A stretch of DNA of 64,000 nucleotides, from assembly GCA_020634565.1 (NCBI GenBank), contig JACKBN010000008.1, forward strand, positions 1 through 64,000, given 5' to 3'. The DNA is from Ardenticatenaceae bacterium (lineage in GTDB: Bacteria > Chloroflexota > Anaerolineae > Promineifilales > Promineifilaceae). Below the pieces are notes generated by a model. That model had not been told where the DNA came from. It was given only the letters and a program-made list of their open reading frames with translations, and ran no database searches. A program made the translations under genes and the position numbers. Shown here in pieces: positions 1 to 7,577 of this stretch (the first letter of the stretch is position 1; each line of letters opens with the position of its first letter).

Positions 1-1
1 C

Positions 2-58
2 GCCAATCAGCCCGAAGATTTGGAAGCGTGGCTCAAAAACTGGACGGGGCTAGAGTAA
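2..58 (+). CDS. 3' end of a gene entering from the left edge
   Basis: An open frame from base 2 reads ANQPEDLEAWLKNWTGLE and stops at TAA (56-58). Only 18 codons are visible, so no family can be named. It is followed within 30 bases by a long inverted repeat, as expected for a gene end. That it is coding is inferred from position and plausible composition only. Confidence 0.4.
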   Translation, partial: ANQPEDLEAWLKNWTGLE

Positions 59-84
59 GCATCCTCATCGGAACAGCTATTCTC

Positions 85-150
85 AAGTGCCAGTCACTGG
101 GCAGAAGATTCACCATTTACCGAGAATCGTGCGCCCAGTGACTGGCACTT
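85..150. repeat. Inverted repeat with 18-bp perfect arms
   Basis: The arms at 85-102 (AAGTGCCAGTCACTGGGC) and 133-150 are exact reverse complements, with a 30-base loop. It lies between two convergent genes and could stop transcription from both sides, although the T tract is short. It is one of several unrelated intergenic stem-loop families in the window. Confidence 0.85.
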
Positions 151-156
151 TTGGCA

Positions 157-1434
157 TTAGTCGGCAGCTAGTAAAGCCACATCGACGATTTCTACCTCAA
201 AATTGTGGCCCGATGAGACCAAAATGATGCTCTCGATAAAGCGGGGCGGAATACGGCCCTGGCGGGAAATCTCAGCTCCTAGATCAATATCGTAGAAATA
301 TTCCTGCCCCAACGGCACCTTCTCATGTACATCTTGAACCATGGCACAGGTGGTACAGCCATCCGGCTGCACGCCGGGGATGGGGTCGCCGACGGCGTAG
401 AAGCCATGCTGCCAGGTATTAGAGAAGCCACTGCCATCCACGTAATTGACCCGCACAAAAAGCGGGCATTCACTACCAGCAATGCCGCACACCTGTAGCG
501 ACTGGTTCAAAATGCGGAAGGTCACCAGCAACCGCAGCGACTCCACTTCGGCCACGTCCTGGTTGACGGATTGGCGCACCAGCACGTCGGCGTGGCCTAC
601 GCCCTCGCGGCTGATGTTGAGACGGGGCTCCTCGCCCGCATCGAGCACGCGCACCTGTCCGGCGGGCTGGTCGGCCCGTTCGACGTTCCAGGGGAAGATG
701 GTCCAGCGGTTCAGCTCCTGGCCGAAATCACCGTTCACCAACAGATTGCGCTCCGTTTCCAGTGGTCCTACCGGCGCTGCCCCCGTGGGCACGACGGCAC
801 GCTGGTTTTCGGCCAGAGTGAGGCCATTTTCGCCCTCAACGGCCGTTACCTGCAGCTGCCCCGACTGCACCGTCACCTGCGTCTCATCGTTGTTGACGAG
901 GATGGTGTATTGCCCCGGCGTTTGGATGGTGATGTCGCTTTGCGGGCTGGCAATGAAGATTTGGGACGGCCGTTCTCCAAAATCGGGCACAGTGAGGCGA
1001 ATACGGCCGTTGTCCAGCCGCAAGCTCAAGTTGTTCTCATGATCGCTGACGGCAAAGCGGGGTGTCGCCGCTTCCAGCAGCGTCAGGTCGGTGCTGCTGT
1101 ACACCTGCAAGCGGGCCAGCAGCGCCTCCGCATTGGGCAAATTCACGGCAATCAGCGCCGAGGCGGTTTCGCCCGTCAGCACGCGCTCGCCAGGGGCGAT
1201 GACCACGCCTCCCTCCCCCGCCAGCAGCGCCGTGCGGTCGCCGGTGCTGTTGTCGATGCCCACCGTACCCTGGTTGGCCTGCACAAAAATCACCAGCGAT
1301 TCGGTGAGATTTTGCAGCAGCGCATTGGCCGTGATGGGCACGGCAATTGTAAAAATCATGCAAACGGCGAAGCTGCCCAACAGCACCGCCCAGGCCAGTC
1401 GTTGACGCTCTACCTTACTTTTTTCTTCAACCAT
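157..1434 (-). CDS. Membrane-anchored FecR-like domain protein
   Basis: About 425 residues. I start at the ATG at 1434, preceded by AGAGATGTT; a longer frame would run back into the intergenic repeat. Residues about 12-40 form one membrane segment, so most of the protein faces outward. Residues about 50-230 look like a FecR domain (alternating strands ending in a segment such as ENGLTLAENQRAVVPTG). The rest, after NLLVNGDFG, looks like a carbohydrate-binding-type beta sandwich of the kind annotated as a discoidin-like domain. There is no FecI sigma factor next to it, so a role as anti-sigma regulator is not supported; a structural or ligand-binding envelope protein is more likely. It carries several ACGGCCGT sites. 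Family assignment is moderate, function unknown. Confidence 0.75.
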   Translation of the reverse strand: MVEEKSKVERQRLAWAVLLGSFAVCMIFTIAVPITANALLQNLTESLVIFVQANQGTVGIDNSTGDRTALLAGEGGVVIAPGERVLTGETASALIAVNLPNAEALLARLQVYSSTDLTLLEAATPRFAVSDHENNLSLRLDNGRIRLTVPDFGERPSQIFIASPQSDITIQTPGQYTILVNNDETQVTVQSGQLQVTAVEGENGLTLAENQRAVVPTGAAPVGPLETERNLLVNGDFGQELNRWTIFPWNVERADQPAGQVRVLDAGEEPRLNISREGVGHADVLVRQSVNQDVAEVESLRLLVTFRILNQSLQVCGIAGSECPLFVRVNYVDGSGFSNTWQHGFYAVGDPIPGVQPDGCTTCAMVQDVHEKVPLGQEYFYDIDLGAEISRQGRIPPRFIESIILVSSGHNFEVEIVDVALLAAD

Positions 1435-1459
1435 AACATCTCTATGAAACTCTAAAATT

Positions 1460-1530
1460 GGACACAGATAAACACTGATTGACACAGATAAAATCAAAAA
1501 ATCAGTGTTTATCTGTGAAAATCCGTGTCC
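1460..1530. repeat. Dispersed stem-loop, cagataaacactgat family
   Basis: Bases 1465-1479 (CAGATAAACACTGAT) and 1501-1515 are perfect reverse complements, flanked outside by GGACAC (1460-1465) and GTGTCC (1525-1530). A relative with the same outline (GGACGCAGATAAACGC) lies at 57565-57626. It fills the gap between the acylphosphatase and FecR-like genes, both on the minus strand. Confidence 0.85.
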
Positions 1531-1547
1531 TATTTTTCTTTGGAAAT

Positions 1548-1844
1548 TTATCCCAGGTACTTGACCGAGAATCTGCTAAATTCGCCCGTGGCGTCGGTCC
1601 ATTTTTCCTCGACGCGCTGGACGCGGGCGGCGGGTGAGCCTTCGTGCAAAAAGGCGATTAGCTGATGCAGGCTGGCTTCATCCCCCTCGGCCACGACTTT
1701 GACCGTGCCGTCCCGTTGATTGGCCACCCAGCCCGTCACGCCCAGCCGGTTGGCGGCGCGGTGGGTGTGGTAGCGAAAGGAAACCCCTTGCACGTACCCG
1801 TGGACGATTGCTGTGACTTGTTTTTGCTGCGATAAGTCGGACAT
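1548..1844 (-). CDS. acyP: Acylphosphatase
   Basis: 98 residues, the usual size for the family, which hydrolyses acyl phosphates in the cytoplasm. The ATG at 1844 follows a strong ribosome site (GAGGAGAACT), so I prefer it to the longer frame that starts near 1958. Both family signatures are present: VHGYVQGVSFR, whose Arg binds phosphate, and GWVANQRDGTVKVVAEG, whose Asn orients water. The gene stands alone between repeats. Confidence 0.95.
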   Translation of the reverse strand: MSDLSQQKQVTAIVHGYVQGVSFRYHTHRAANRLGVTGWVANQRDGTVKVVAEGDEASLHQLIAFLHEGSPAARVQRVEEKWTDATGEFSRFSVKYLG

Positions 1845-1920
1845 AGTTCTCCTCAGGCGAATTATACCTAAGGGTGGCGGGGAAAAGTAGGTGGATGGAA
1901 ACGGCCGTAGGGCAATAACC

Positions 1921-1947
1921 TCCCAAGCGACGATTTGTCGCTTGGGA
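1921..1947. repeat. 11-bp hairpin in the acyP upstream region
   Basis: TCCCAAGCGAC at 1921-1931 and its exact reverse complement at 1937-1947 enclose the loop GATTT. No T tract follows on either strand, so it is not a clear terminator. The remainder of 1845-2125 is AT-rich, and I see no convincing gene in it. Confidence 0.6.
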
Positions 1948-2125
1948 TAGTCATACACAAAATCAAATTTGACGGATTAGGAAAAATGGGGGAGCAAAAT
2001 GACCTTCATCCAAGTTGTGTTTCAGATCATCCATCACTATACTTTTTACATCGTGTTGCTTTGCTCAATCAGGATAAATCAATGCCAGTCAGCAAAACCA
2101 TTATTCAAAAGAGGAAATTATAAAA

Positions 2126-2788
2126 ATGTCAACCACATTTGTTCCAGCGATTTGTACGCAATGTAGCGGAGAAATGACAGTTGATCCATCATTGGAAAAA
2201 GCATATTGCCAATACTGCGGTACAACATTCTTAGTCGAGAATGCAATCAATAGCTACAATGTTCAGCAGGCAAATATTGAACACATTGAAACTGTAAATA
2301 TTCATCACAATCATAACCAGCAAGGTTTTCTCGATTCCATTTTCAGTTTTGTTGAAAAACAACAGGTCCGAAAAGATGAAAAGAAGAGATTAGAAGAGGA
2401 AAAAAAGAAACGAGATGATAAAGTTAGCCTCATAATGTTATTGATTCTGATGCCCATATTAATCCTATCTTTTGTATTTTTAGGTGCAAATGATGAAGAA
2501 CTAAATCATGAAGGTGATGCCAGAACGCCTGGAGAATCAAGTGATTTCAAAGGGGAAGATTACCGGGATGTCGTTTCGGAGTTTGAAGAGAACGGTTTTA
2601 CGAATATTGAAACTGAAAAACTGGATGATTTGATAACTGGCTGGGTGACAAAAGATGGTGAAGTAGAATCGGTGTCCGTTGATGGTGATGTAGAATATTC
2701 AACGGGTTGGTATCCGGAAGATGTCGAAGTTGTCATCACTTATCATACGTTTTCCGAAAAAGAAGGGGATGATGTTACAGAAGACTAG
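2126..2788 (+). CDS. Zinc-ribbon, coiled-coil, single-pass membrane protein
   Basis: 220 residues with a good ribosome site (AGAGGAAATT). Cys10/Cys13 and Cys28/Cys31 form an N-terminal zinc ribbon. Residues 77-99 are a highly charged helix (EKKRLEEEKKKR), and residues about 100-121 one membrane segment. The C-terminal part, about 143-212 (YRDVVSEFEENGFTNI then LITGW and KDGEVESVSVDG), resembles the PASTA-like domain common in Firmicutes surface proteins. The gene is clearly more AT-rich than its surroundings and lacks the ACGGCCGT palindrome, which suggests acquisition by transfer. Its role is unknown; zinc-ribbon plus extracellular PASTA-like architecture suggests a sensor or scaffold. Confidence 0.75.
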   Translation: MSTTFVPAICTQCSGEMTVDPSLEKAYCQYCGTTFLVENAINSYNVQQANIEHIETVNIHHNHNQQGFLDSIFSFVEKQQVRKDEKKRLEEEKKKRDDKVSLIMLLILMPILILSFVFLGANDEELNHEGDARTPGESSDFKGEDYRDVVSEFEENGFTNIETEKLDDLITGWVTKDGEVESVSVDGDVEYSTGWYPEDVEVVITYHTFSEKEGDDVTED

Positions 2789-2843
2789 AACGAACAAAGA
2801 GTGACCCAGAAAATTAAACATTGCACAATGAACATATGAAAAT

Positions 2844-3053
2844 ATGGGAATCGAAAAACAACCTACAGAAGAACAAGAAAATCCCCATCAAATTAATAAA
2901 CGACTTGATTTAATAGAATTATCAGCCGAAGAAGCTACACGCCAGCTTGAGCAGGGTCAAATTGCAAAATACTACACCAAAGCTGGACATGGTTTCTCTG
3001 CCGAGGATGCCAATGCTTTTTCCGATCAGTCCAAAGCATCAAGCAAGGGCTAG
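2844..3053 (+). CDS. Small hypothetical protein, possibly a gene remnant
   Basis: 69 residues, acidic and mostly helical (LIELSAEEATRQLEQGQIAKYY). No ribosome site is visible. Its last 14 codons overlap, in another frame, the start of a decayed antitoxin gene, so it may be a remnant of a toxin or other partner. I do not recognise the family. Confidence 0.35.
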   Translation: MGIEKQPTEEQENPHQINKRLDLIELSAEEATRQLEQGQIAKYYTKAGHGFSAEDANAFSDQSKASSKG

Positions 3054-3240
3054 CGGAAGCAATCGAGTTTTCTCTTGGGCAAACGAACGGGACAATGATG
3101 TGTGAGTTTGCCAAAATCTTCGGAGTTAATCTGGGCACATTGCGGCATTGGGAGCGAGGAGAACAGGAAGCCATAGGGGCCTGCGTAAGTGCTGTTAAAC
3201 GTTGTGGCCAAAGAACCCGAAGCCGTTTTAAGAGCTTTGA
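3013..3240 (+). pseudogene. Decayed XRE-family (HigA-type) antitoxin
   Basis: Pieces of a helix-turn-helix antitoxin can be read in three frames. After ATG CTT TTT at 3013 the frame shifts to give SIKQGLAEAIEFSLGQ, then EFAKIFGVNLGTLRHWERGE. It shifts again near 3155 and continues as RKP, stop, GPA, stop, VLLNVVAKEPEAVLRALS. The intact family reads FGVSLGTLRHWERG, then GPALVLLNVVAKEPEAVLRAL, so at least two frameshifts, two stops and an internal deletion are needed to explain it. The remains end beside the broken pyrD copy. Confidence 0.75.
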
Positions 3241-3251
3241 GTTCAGCGCAA

Positions 3252-3612
3252 TCATTCACGAATGATATGGCCGGGAAGGCCGGGGCCTTCGTAGATGAGG
3301 CTGGTATAGAGTTGCACCAGGCTAGCTCCGGCGTCTAGCTTGGCCTGTACGTCGGCTGCCGTTCTTACCCCACCCACGCCAATGATGGGCAATTTCCCAT
3401 CCGTCACCCGCCAAATATGTTCAATCATCGCCGTACTTTTTTCCCGCAAGGGCAACCCACTCAAGCCGCCCGTCTCCCGCTGGTTGGGCGAGCGCAGCCC
3501 GTCGCGGCCAATGGTGGTGTTGGTGGCAATGATGGCGTCGATCTGATTGTCTTGAACGGCCGTTAAAATTTCATCCAGTTCAGCCAGCGACAAATCCGGG
3601 GCAATTTTGCCT
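3252..3612 (-). pseudogene. Truncated duplicate of the pyrD 3' end
   Basis: The frame reads as the last third of class 2 dihydroorotate dehydrogenase, from IAPDLSLAELDEIL to GPGLPGHIIRE. It aligns with the intact pyrD at 4322-5371 at about 87% identity over 111 residues, by hand. Homology begins abruptly near 3612 and the N-terminal two thirds, including the catalytic serine loop, are missing. It cannot encode an active enzyme. The two copies are in the same orientation and flank the toxin-antitoxin genes, so a duplication or exchange accompanied the arrival of that module. Confidence 0.85.
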
Positions 3613-3652
3613 TTGAAGATCTTGCATGACCCTTGTATTCCCGCATAACAAG

Positions 3653-3666
3653 TTGTACAATTGTAC
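3653..3666. promoter_or_regulatory. Palindromic site ahead of the toxin-antitoxin genes
   Basis: GTACAATTGTAC (3655-3666) is a 12-base perfect palindrome inside the repeat TTGTACAATTGTAC, 19 bases before the toxin start. Toxin-antitoxin operons usually repress themselves through such sites, so it is a likely operator. Binding is inferred. Confidence 0.5.
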
Positions 3667-3684
3667 TAATTAAATGAGGTTGTG

Positions 3685-4083
3685 ATGCAAATACTTATTG
3701 ATACATCAGCTATCATCGCTGTATTAGTTAATGAAGCCAGTAAACTGGCCATCATTCAAGCGACGCAACAAACCGATTTACTCGCACCCCCATCAATCCA
3801 TTGGGAAATTGCCAATGCTTTTTCGGCAATGTTCAAACGTGAGAGATTATCTTTACCTGAAGCTCTGACCGCAGTTGAAATTTATCAACAAATTCCTATT
3901 CGATTTATAGAAATTGAGCTAGAGGAATCATTAAGAATCGCCGCTGAATTAGATATTTATGCGTATGATGCCTACTTATTGAGGGGTGCTGTTAAATATA
4001 ATCTGCCCATACTCACTTTAGATCAGGGCTTAAAGGAAAAAGCAGAACGACTTGGTGTAAAAGTAATCGAGGTGCAGAAATGA
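3685..4083 (+). CDS. VapC-like PIN-domain toxin
   Basis: 132 residues from the ATG at 3685; a GTG one codon earlier is possible. TGAGGT at 3675-3680 supplies the ribosome site. PIN-domain toxins are metal-dependent RNases that cut tRNA or other RNA and stop growth. The four acidic positions expected in the active site are visible: Asp6 in LIDTSAI, Glu41 in HWEIANA, Asp95 in YAYDAYLL and Asp113 in TLDQGL. It overlaps the antitoxin gene by four bases (ATGA), and the toxin comes first, which is the less common order. The pair lies between the broken and intact pyrD copies. Confidence 0.9.
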   Translation: MQILIDTSAIIAVLVNEASKLAIIQATQQTDLLAPPSIHWEIANAFSAMFKRERLSLPEALTAVEIYQQIPIRFIEIELEESLRIAAELDIYAYDAYLLRGAVKYNLPILTLDQGLKEKAERLGVKVIEVQK

Positions 4084-4298
4084 TTGTCTACACATATTCA
4101 GAAGCGAGACAAAAGTTAGCCCAATTGCTAGATCAGGTTCTTCAACAAGGGGAAGTACGGATAAAGCGGCGCGATGGGCAGATATTTGTGATCAAGCCAG
4201 AACTGCGAAGCGGTTCGCCGCTGGATGTACCGGGGATAGACACAAGTTTGAGTGCAGATGAAATCGTCGATTTTGTACAAGAAGGGCGCAGACAGTAA
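4080..4298 (+). CDS. Phd/YefM-type antitoxin
   Basis: 72 residues. The N-terminus (YTYSEARQKLAQLLDQV) is the Phd/YefM DNA-binding fold; the C-terminus (DTSLSADEIVDFVQEGRRQ) is the acidic segment expected to wrap and inhibit the toxin. It starts inside the toxin stop codon, so translation is coupled. It probably represses the operon through the palindrome at 3655-3666. Pairing with the PIN toxin is inferred from overlap and family. Confidence 0.85.
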   Translation: MIVYTYSEARQKLAQLLDQVLQQGEVRIKRRDGQIFVIKPELRSGSPLDVPGIDTSLSADEIVDFVQEGRRQ

Positions 4299-4321
4299 TT
4301 TTGCTCTCTAAACCACGCCGA

Positions 4322-5371
4322 CTAAAGAGATTCATTCAAGTCATGGATGAGTTGGGACGGTAGGCCAGGACCGCCGTAGATGAGGCTGGTGTAGAGCTGG
4401 ACCAGACTGGCACCGGCGTCTAGCTTGGCCCGCACATCAACGGCCGTTCTTACACCACCCACACCAATAATGGGGAGACGGCCGTTTGTCACCCGCCAAA
4501 TATGCGCAATCATCGCCGTGCTTTTTTCCCGTAATGGGAGCCCACTTAAGCCCCCCGTCTCCCGCTGGTTGGACGAATGCAGCCCATCGCGGCCAATCGT
4601 CGTGTTGGTGGCAATAATGGCATCAATCTGGTTGTCTTGAACGGCCGTTAAAATTTCATCCAGTTCGTCCAGCGACAAATCCGGAGCAATTTTGATGAAT
4701 AACGGCCGTTTGCTAATGTTGTACACCCTAGCCAATTTCTCATTCTCCGCCACCAGCGCCCCCAGCAGCTGGCCCAGATAATCCCCACCTTGCAGCTCGC
4801 GCAGCCCCGGCGTATTGGGCGAGCTAATGTTCACTGCCAGATAGTCGGCAAACGGATAAACCACCTGCATCACGGCTTTGTAATCCTCCGCCGCTTCCGC
4901 CAGTGGAGTCTCTTTTTGCTTGCCTAGGCTGACGCCCAGGATGTAGTCGTGCGGCTTTGCGGCCAGCTTTTGCAGCCGAGGCAGCGCCGCCTGCACGCCA
5001 CCATTGGGGAAGCCCATCCGGTTGATAATCGCGCCATCCTCCGGCAGGCGAAAGATGCGCGGGCGCGGGTTGCCCGCCTGCGGGCGCGGCGTCAGCGTGC
5101 CCACCTCGATGTGGCCAAAGCCAAGCGCCGCCAAACCAGGCACCACGCGCACGTCTTTGTCGAAGCCTGCGGCCATGCCCAGCACGTTGGGGAAGGTAAG
5201 TCCGGCGAATTCCACCGGGTTTTTGGGGAGTGGCCCAGCTATTTTTTTGAGAAACGGCCGTCCCACCGCACTTTGCCCCAACTCCAGCAGCCGCAGTGTC
5301 CGATCATGCACCGTTTCCGCATCGAAACGCCGCAGCAAAGGGAACACAAAACGCGAATAAAAATTAGCCAA
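4322..5371 (-). CDS. pyrD: Dihydroorotate dehydrogenase, class 2 (quinone)
   Basis: 349 residues, full length. The enzyme oxidises dihydroorotate to orotate at the membrane and passes electrons to quinone, the fourth step of UMP synthesis. The N-terminal helices of class 2 (ANFYSRFVFPLLRRF) are present. The FMN site begins at GMAAGFDKD, and the catalytic serine lies in NISSPNTPGLR near residue 180. IIGVGGV and QLYTSLIY bind the FMN phosphate. The start is TTG at 5371, overlapping the preceding TfoX_C gene by 8 bases, so the two are translationally coupled. A broken copy of its 3' third lies about 700 bases downstream. Confidence 0.96.
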   Translation of the reverse strand: MANFYSRFVFPLLRRFDAETVHDRTLRLLELGQSAVGRPFLKKIAGPLPKNPVEFAGLTFPNVLGMAAGFDKDVRVVPGLAALGFGHIEVGTLTPRPQAGNPRPRIFRLPEDGAIINRMGFPNGGVQAALPRLQKLAAKPHDYILGVSLGKQKETPLAEAAEDYKAVMQVVYPFADYLAVNISSPNTPGLRELQGGDYLGQLLGALVAENEKLARVYNISKRPLFIKIAPDLSLDELDEILTAVQDNQIDAIIATNTTIGRDGLHSSNQRETGGLSGLPLREKSTAMIAHIWRVTNGRLPIIGVGGVRTAVDVRAKLDAGASLVQLYTSLIYGGPGLPSQLIHDLNESL

Positions 5372-5630
5372 AACGAAATCCTTCTACTTCAGCCTGAAGC
5401 TGCTGTTTAACTTCTGGCGGCACTTTGTTCCAGGGCATATCGTGCAGTGCGCCATAAAGCGCGTAGAGCAGGTTCAGGCTCACCGGATACTCCTGGGCCT
5501 TCAGCAAACAGTACGCAGGCACAATCCCCATTGCCACCAAATCCTGGCGCGTGTGAATGCCAATATCGGCCAGCCAACCGGTAGATTTTGGCCCTAAATT
5601 AAGCAGCGATTCCAGTTCTGAGTTTGTCAT
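5364..5630 (-). CDS. TfoX C-terminal-domain protein
   Basis: 88 residues from ATG 5630. An upstream GTG at 5651 lies inside the lepA terminator hairpin, so I reject it. The sequence LLNLGPKSTGWLADIGIHTRQDL is the helix-hairpin-helix-like TfoX_C domain, found alone in many bacteria or fused to the TfoX competence regulator. Only this domain is present, so a competence role cannot be claimed. It overlaps pyrD. Confidence 0.85.
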   Translation of the reverse strand: MTNSELESLLNLGPKSTGWLADIGIHTRQDLVAMGIVPAYCLLKAQEYPVSLNLLYALYGALHDMPWNKVPPEVKQQLQAEVEGFRFG

Positions 5631-5642
5631 AGCGCCACAAAG

Positions 5643-5671
5643 AAAAGCCACCTCGTTTTGAGATGGCTTTT
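5643..5671 (-). terminator. lepA terminator hairpin
   Basis: Read on the minus strand just after lepA, AAAGCCATCTC, the loop AAAAC, GAGGTGGCTTTT form a stem with one G-T pair followed by T residues. It separates lepA from the TfoX_C-pyrD pair. Confidence 0.7.
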
Positions 5672-5679
5672 GTCACCAA

Positions 5680-7485
5680 TTAATCGTCGTTGAGCGAAAG
5701 AACCGCCATGAACGCTTCCTGCGGCACTTCCACCGTGCCGATCATCTTCATGCGCTTCTTACCCTTCTTTTGCTTCTCTAGCAGCTTGCGCTTACGGGTG
5801 ATGTCACCACCGTAACATTTGGCCAACACGTCCTTGCGCATCGCCTTCACCGTGGCCCGACTGATGACCCGCTTACCCGTAGCCGCCTGAATCGGCACCT
5901 CGAACATCTGGCGCGGAATTTTGCTCTTGAGCGCCGTCACCAGCTTCTGCCCGCGATTGTAGGCCATGTCCCGATGCACAATCATCGCCAGCGCATCCAC
6001 CGGTGCTTTGTTCACCAACACTTCCAGCTTCACCAAATCAGATGCTCGATAGCCCGCTGCCTCATAATCCATCGAGGCATAACCGCGGGTGCCGCTCTTG
6101 AGCTTATCGTAAAAATCAATGATGATTTCCGCCAGGGGAATGTCGAATTTAAGCACCACACGCCCCGGTGCCGGATATTCCTGACCCACAAATTCGCCGC
6201 GCCGCTTGATGACCAAATCCATCACCACGCCGTAATACTCGTCCGGGGTAAAGATTTGCACGTGCATCCACGGCTCGCGAATCTCTTCGAAGGTGCCTTC
6301 GTCGGGCAGCTCGGCCGGGCTGTCGATGATGATTTCCTCACCCGTGTGGGCCATCTTTACTTCGTAGCGCACGCTGGGCGCGGTGGCGATCAGGTCCAGA
6401 TCGTACTCCCGCTCCAGCCGCTCCTGAATGATTTCCATGTGGAACAGCCCCAAAAAGCCGCAGCGGAAGCCAAAATTCAGGGCGTCCGATGTTTCCTGCT
6501 CAAAAACCAGAGCCGCGTCGTTAAGTTGCAGCCGCTCTAAAGCTTCTTTCAAGAGGGCGTAATCTTCGCCTTCGGTGGGGTAAAAGCCCGCAAACACCAT
6601 CGGCTTGACGGCCTTGTAGCCGGGCAGTGGCTTCTGCGCTGGATGTTCACGCAAGGTGATGGTGTCACCCACGCGACATTCGCGCACTGTTTTTAGGCCG
6701 GTGGCAATGTAGCCCACCTCCCCGGCAGAAAGCGTGTCTACCGGCTTCATGGCCGGGGCAAATACGCCAATTTCGATGGGTTCGGCGGTGACTTCATTGG
6801 ACATCATCCGCACCCATTCCCGCTTGTTGAGTTTGCCCTCAAACACGCGTACATAGGCAATCACGCCTTTGTAGGAATCGTAATGAGAGTCAAAAACCAG
6901 CGCGCGCAGCGAGGCGTTGTAATCAATGGTTGGGGGCGGCACGCGCTTGACGATTGCTTCCAGCACGGCGCCAATGTTCTCACCTGTTTTGGCGCTAATC
7001 GGTATAACATCCTCTGCTGGCAAACCAATGATGTTTTCCACTTCTTCGGCGACATCTTCTGGCATGGCAGCGGGCAAATCGATCTTGTTGACCACCGGGA
7101 TGATTTCCAGATCAGCATCCAACGCCAGGTAAAGATTGGCCAGGGTTTGCGCTTCGATACCCTGCGTCGCATCCACGACCAGCAGTGCGCCTTCACAGCC
7201 TAAAAGGGCGCGGCTCACTTCATAACCAAAATCGACGTGGCCTGGCGTGTCGATCAGGTTCATGATGTATTCTTCACCATCTTTGGCGGTGTAGGTCATG
7301 CGTACGGCCGAAGCTTTGATGGTGACGCCTTTTTCCCGCTCAAGATCCATGCTGTCGAGCACTTGCTCCTGCATTTCCCGTTCGGTGAGGGTGCCGGTTT
7401 CTTGCAGCAGGCGGTCGGCTAAGGTTGATTTCCCATGATCAATATGGGCGATAATGCAAAAATTGCGAATGTTGCTTTGTGTCAT
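5680..7485 (-). CDS. lepA: Elongation factor 4 (LepA)
   Basis: 601 residues, the standard length. This ribosome-bound GTPase back-translocates or remodels stalled ribosomes. The G1 loop AHIDHGKST is at residues 13-21, followed by DTPGHVDFGYE (G3) and NKIDLP (G4). EF-G-like domains III and V follow, and the C-terminal LepA domain ends in GKKRMKMIGTVEVPQEAF. The gene is transcribed away from the molybdopterin-fold gene at 7578, with a 92-base shared promoter region. Confidence 0.97.
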   Translation of the reverse strand: MTQSNIRNFCIIAHIDHGKSTLADRLLQETGTLTEREMQEQVLDSMDLEREKGVTIKASAVRMTYTAKDGEEYIMNLIDTPGHVDFGYEVSRALLGCEGALLVVDATQGIEAQTLANLYLALDADLEIIPVVNKIDLPAAMPEDVAEEVENIIGLPAEDVIPISAKTGENIGAVLEAIVKRVPPPTIDYNASLRALVFDSHYDSYKGVIAYVRVFEGKLNKREWVRMMSNEVTAEPIEIGVFAPAMKPVDTLSAGEVGYIATGLKTVRECRVGDTITLREHPAQKPLPGYKAVKPMVFAGFYPTEGEDYALLKEALERLQLNDAALVFEQETSDALNFGFRCGFLGLFHMEIIQERLEREYDLDLIATAPSVRYEVKMAHTGEEIIIDSPAELPDEGTFEEIREPWMHVQIFTPDEYYGVVMDLVIKRRGEFVGQEYPAPGRVVLKFDIPLAEIIIDFYDKLKSGTRGYASMDYEAAGYRASDLVKLEVLVNKAPVDALAMIVHRDMAYNRGQKLVTALKSKIPRQMFEVPIQAATGKRVISRATVKAMRKDVLAKCYGGDITRKRKLLEKQKKGKKRMKMIGTVEVPQEAFMAVLSLNDD

Positions 7486-7577
7486 GAGTGTAAGTATATC
7501 AAAATGGTGCGTTTACGGTAGAATGGTCATGGAAAATCAGGGAAATATTGTGTTTTCAGTAGAAAATTGAGGGAAAT

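Noticed and set aside
571..1455. Long plus-strand frame opposite the FecR-like gene
   Set aside because: Shadow of the real gene: no ribosome site, low-complexity Arg/His-rich product, and the minus-strand frame has recognisable domains.
1935..2123. 62-codon plus-strand frame upstream of the zinc-ribbon gene
   Set aside because: No ribosome site and no domain; its start lies in a hairpin. Probably chance in AT-rich DNA.
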